A stretch of 21,329 bases of DNA, taken from the IMG/VR virus record IMGVR_UViG_3300047457_000845, positions 1-21,329 of that record. One strand, written 5' to 3'. Numbering within the stretch: position 1 is the stretch's first letter; each line of letters begins with the position of its first letter. The translations under genes and the position numbers were made by a program. Of this stretch, positions 19,000 through 21,329 are shown in pieces. The notes under the pieces were generated by a model. The model saw only the letters and a list, made by a program, of their open reading frames with translations. It ran no database searches and was not told where the DNA came from. Source of the DNA: a virus.

Positions 19000-21225
19000 T
19001 TATACAAAATTGGTTCCGAGTGCATACGCAACCCCACCAAATGAGTGATTCTTAATCATGTCACTCTTAGAAAACTCGATTAACTCACCTGTTGCGACTG
19101 CCGAATCTAACGCTCTCTTGAGTGCTGCGGTGGCCCCCAGTCTATCCTGTCTGTATGAAGCAAGGCTGGCTGTGGCTTGCAACAAATAGGCATACGGGAT
19201 GATTCCTTTCTTTTGGAGAATCTTGAATCTTTCACGGGCTGTCTTAGATGGGCTGTGCAAATAGTTCTTGATGGCTCGCATCAAATCGGAAGTCTGTTTA
19301 TCATCCCCATACCCCACCTGACCATCGGCAAAGCGCCCGGCAAGAGTGGTGATTTCTTCCTCCACGAACCGGATTGCCCAGACTGCTGTGTGGCCATCAA
19401 TGACGGGGTTGTAGGGGTTCAAACCGACCGCGATCACTGCGGCTATCTTCAGCGCTTTCAAATGACCACGATTCCACAACTGGATAACCGTTTCCTGACT
19501 GGATTCGTTGATAACCAAATCCACGTAGCGATCGAAGCTATTCAAGGCCTCGAGGGCTTCTTGGGAATAGGTGACCGGGGTGCTTAGATTGGAGGTCAAA
19601 GCGGTGACAGCGGCCGCGGTTAGGTCTGCCAGTTTCTGCACTAGCCCTTCGGTGGGCGGGTGGCCGAAACGAGGATTTTTTGCAGGCCTTTTGGCGCCGC
19701 GATACTCCACAATGGAGAACCGGGGCAGAAGACCGCTGGCGATGTGACTGGCGTCTAACCCTTCGAAAAAGCTGTCTGGAGTGGAATCCCCAATCATGGT
19801 AAAGCAGGGAGACCGGATGGTTTTAGTGTTCTTTGTCTTGTCGCTGTAGGCCATCGGGTGAAGATACTGGTCCGGCCCGGACTTACTCCACGCATCCAGT
19901 AACACCTGCCTTTTAATAAGATCCACGGGATTAGCCCTTGGATGACAAATGGCTTGCAAGGTCAATCCGAATTCACCAAATAAACTGAGCACGCATGGAT
20001 TGTCTTCCAACACCTTGATGAGCCCTTGTCCAGAGCCTAGTTGACTGGGGCCGCGGAACATGATGGCAGAGGGGCATTTGTTGTAAACGTGAGCGAAGAG
20101 CTTGTCGATACTAGAGGCCATGGCTTCCTTACCCGTCCCGGACCCGGCCAGTAACACCAAATACAAATTCAAACCGGTTCCGCTGATGTTAAAAGCTCGG
20201 GCGGAGATCCCGGCGACAAGCCCCAGCGCCCCGACAATGGCGGCAGCCTTCGTGGGCCGGATGGAAGAGCTGTAGATGTATTCGGCCACTTCCCCCACTA
20301 GTCCTGCCGGAAAGGTTAAGTCTTCGTCTTTGGCTATGGGCTCTTGTTTCATCTTCTCCATAACCTCTTTCGTCTTCTGTTCGATGGCTTGAAAGTCAAT
20401 CGGCGGAACGTAATAAAACTTCCGGGCCTTGGGAATGGAGTGCTTATAGATATAGTTGTGTAACGTCCGGCCAACTCGATGGTTGCGTTTACCGCGGGGC
20501 GAGTTAAGAAAGAACCGGGCTACCTGTTCATCGCATTGGCTGTGGAAGCAGAGCATAGTAATCAAAGCGAAGTCGACGGTGGATTCGTCGTTCCCGTAAT
20601 CAGCCTTGTCCACAGTATTGTTCCAAAGCGCCAAGAATTTTTCGGCGTTCTCTGCCTGCGTTGCCCTTGACCAGACTTCTTCATCCTCGATGGATTGTTC
20701 TTTCGATTCATAAGCGGGAGGCGGAGCGCCAACAGCTTTGATGATGGCATCCAAATGAGCTTGCCCGTCTCGGATAGGCTTTTCGATTTCACAATCGCCG
20801 GTCAGGATATAGTAGTGTTCCTTTCCGCTGATTTGAATATGGGTAGAGACAAGGGCTTGTGGGATTTGCCCAGTCACAATGATGTGTATTCCCCGGCCAG
20901 AGCGGGAGATTTCCGTATAGCTGTCGAAAGCTAATTTCATCTCTTCGAACTGGGCTAATACTTCCGGGGAGGCAGGGCGTTCCGGTTTGTTGTCAAGGTC
21001 GATAATGACGAACGGGTCGTCTGCATCCAACATAAACCCAATATGCATAGCATGGTCGATGGCGTAATGCACCGCCTCCATGAAAGTGCATCCTGCTTTT
21101 GCCTTTGTTGGGTCGATAGGGTAGTTGGTTCCCATCCTAGGATCGTAGGGGCGTCCTTGGTCATCCGCCACAAGCCACTGGGATCTATCCCTTAGCTCTT
21201 GGGGAATCTTATGCCACTGATTCAT
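19000..21225 (-). CDS. Primase-polymerase/helicase-like replication protein (AEP + DUF3987-like ATPase)
   Basis: A 741-residue two-part replication protein. Residues 1-165 resemble an archaeo-eukaryotic primase/NrS-1-type polymerase domain: SQWLVADDQGRPYDP, then FVIIDLDNK (Asp 76, Asp 78), SRSGRGIHIIV (His 114) and EHYYILTG. Residues 180-270 link the parts. Residues 305-640 are a DUF3987/SF3-like ATPase: Walker A LLAGSGTGKE (358-367), an acidic strand CVLSLFGEFG (Glu 418), CFTMIGDSTPDSF and the sensor/arginine-finger-like SGLLPRFSIVE (Arg 502). The C-terminal 100 residues resemble a winged-helix region. Walker A ends GKE rather than GKS/T, a variant I have seen in phage relatives. Likely primes and unwinds phage DNA. 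GAGG precedes the ATG. Confidence 0.78.
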   Translation of the reverse strand: MNQWHKIPQELRDRSQWLVADDQGRPYDPRMGTNYPIDPTKAKAGCTFMEAVHYAIDHAMHIGFMLDADDPFVIIDLDNKPERPASPEVLAQFEEMKLAFDSYTEISRSGRGIHIIVTGQIPQALVSTHIQISGKEHYYILTGDCEIEKPIRDGQAHLDAIIKAVGAPPPAYESKEQSIEDEEVWSRATQAENAEKFLALWNNTVDKADYGNDESTVDFALITMLCFHSQCDEQVARFFLNSPRGKRNHRVGRTLHNYIYKHSIPKARKFYYVPPIDFQAIEQKTKEVMEKMKQEPIAKDEDLTFPAGLVGEVAEYIYSSSIRPTKAAAIVGALGLVAGISARAFNISGTGLNLYLVLLAGSGTGKEAMASSIDKLFAHVYNKCPSAIMFRGPSQLGSGQGLIKVLEDNPCVLSLFGEFGLTLQAICHPRANPVDLIKRQVLLDAWSKSGPDQYLHPMAYSDKTKNTKTIRSPCFTMIGDSTPDSFFEGLDASHIASGLLPRFSIVEYRGAKRPAKNPRFGHPPTEGLVQKLADLTAAAVTALTSNLSTPVTYSQEALEALNSFDRYVDLVINESSQETVIQLWNRGHLKALKIAAVIAVGLNPYNPVIDGHTAVWAIRFVEEEITTLAGRFADGQVGYGDDKQTSDLMRAIKNYLHSPSKTARERFKILQKKGIIPYAYLLQATASLASYRQDRLGATAALKRALDSAVATGELIEFSKSDMIKNHSFGGVAYALGTNFV

Positions 21226-21232
21226 GCAAACC

Positions 21233-21329
21233 TCAGAAATTGAGTTTGGTGCCGGTCAAGTGTTCGTATAGAAATTGAATACGATTGACAGAGGGGCTTT
21301 TGGTTTTGCCGGAAGCCACCGTCTTGAGC
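21233..21329 (-). CDS. 3' end of an upstream gene (partial)
   Basis: The coding strand is open from the right edge to a TGA at 21233-21235, giving a 31-residue C-terminus ending VNRIQFLYEHLTGTKLNF. It ends seven bases before the ATG of the replication gene, as expected for an operon neighbour. Too little is present to name it. Confidence 0.5.
   Translation of the reverse strand, partial: LKTVASGKTKSPSVNRIQFLYEHLTGTKLNF

Noticed and set aside
19177-19587. 136-residue plus-strand frame
   Set aside because: Antisense to the well-supported replication protein; composition is typical of a shadow frame.

Overview
This window is a segment of a tailed double-stranded DNA phage (or prophage) genome. 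Every convincing gene lies on the minus strand, so transcription runs from the right edge (base 21329) to the left edge. The evidence is a nearly complete head-morphogenesis module: small and large terminase, portal, Mu F-like protein, DUF2213-type prohead protease, cement protein, DUF2184-type major capsid protein and connectors. Genes are tightly packed, often with ATGA, GTGA or TGATG overlaps. No integrase, rRNA, tRNA, insertion sequence or CRISPR array was seen. A bacterial host is certain, but the sequence does not identify it. Base composition is near 50% GC, except for one spacer at about 18.82-19.0 kb that is roughly three-quarters A+T.

Right part (21.3-18.3 kb): the tail of an unidentified gene, a 741-aa primase-polymerase/helicase-like replication protein, an AT-rich spacer with repeated GTTTAA words, and a PD-(D/E)XK-type nuclease. 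Middle part (18.3-13.1 kb): about 20 small, translationally coupled accessory genes. They include two small membrane proteins, a Cro-like helix-turn-helix protein, a dUTPase/dCMP-deaminase pair, a winged-helix-like protein, a HAD phosphatase resembling the T4 PNKP phosphatase domain, a Cys-rich protein and several conserved phage proteins of unknown function. Four of these genes are under 60 codons and easy to miss (39, 59 and 50 aa, plus one that seems to change frame part-way).

Left part (13.1-0 kb): TerS, TerL, portal and Mu F-like protein, then a lysis cassette (holin-like, XhlA-like, M15 endolysin) placed inside the head module, then protease/scaffold, cement protein, major capsid protein and a hairpin-rich terminator-like site. 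After these come several small head-associated proteins, DUF4054 and gp10-like connectors, a BppU-N-like protein and the start of a collagen-like fibre gene running off the left edge.

Two linked observations stand out. The portal carries a complete C-terminal NUDIX hydrolase domain behind an acidic/proline linker. A short [K/R]-D-[A/S] motif, often after an N-terminal alternating His-Ile stretch, recurs across the head proteins and also lies in the linker between portal and NUDIX domain. One hypothesis is that this motif is the prohead-protease cleavage site and that the NUDIX enzyme is freed inside the capsid during maturation. The protease gene also has a good internal ribosome binding site and ATG exactly where its protease domain ends, suggesting a nested scaffold gene.
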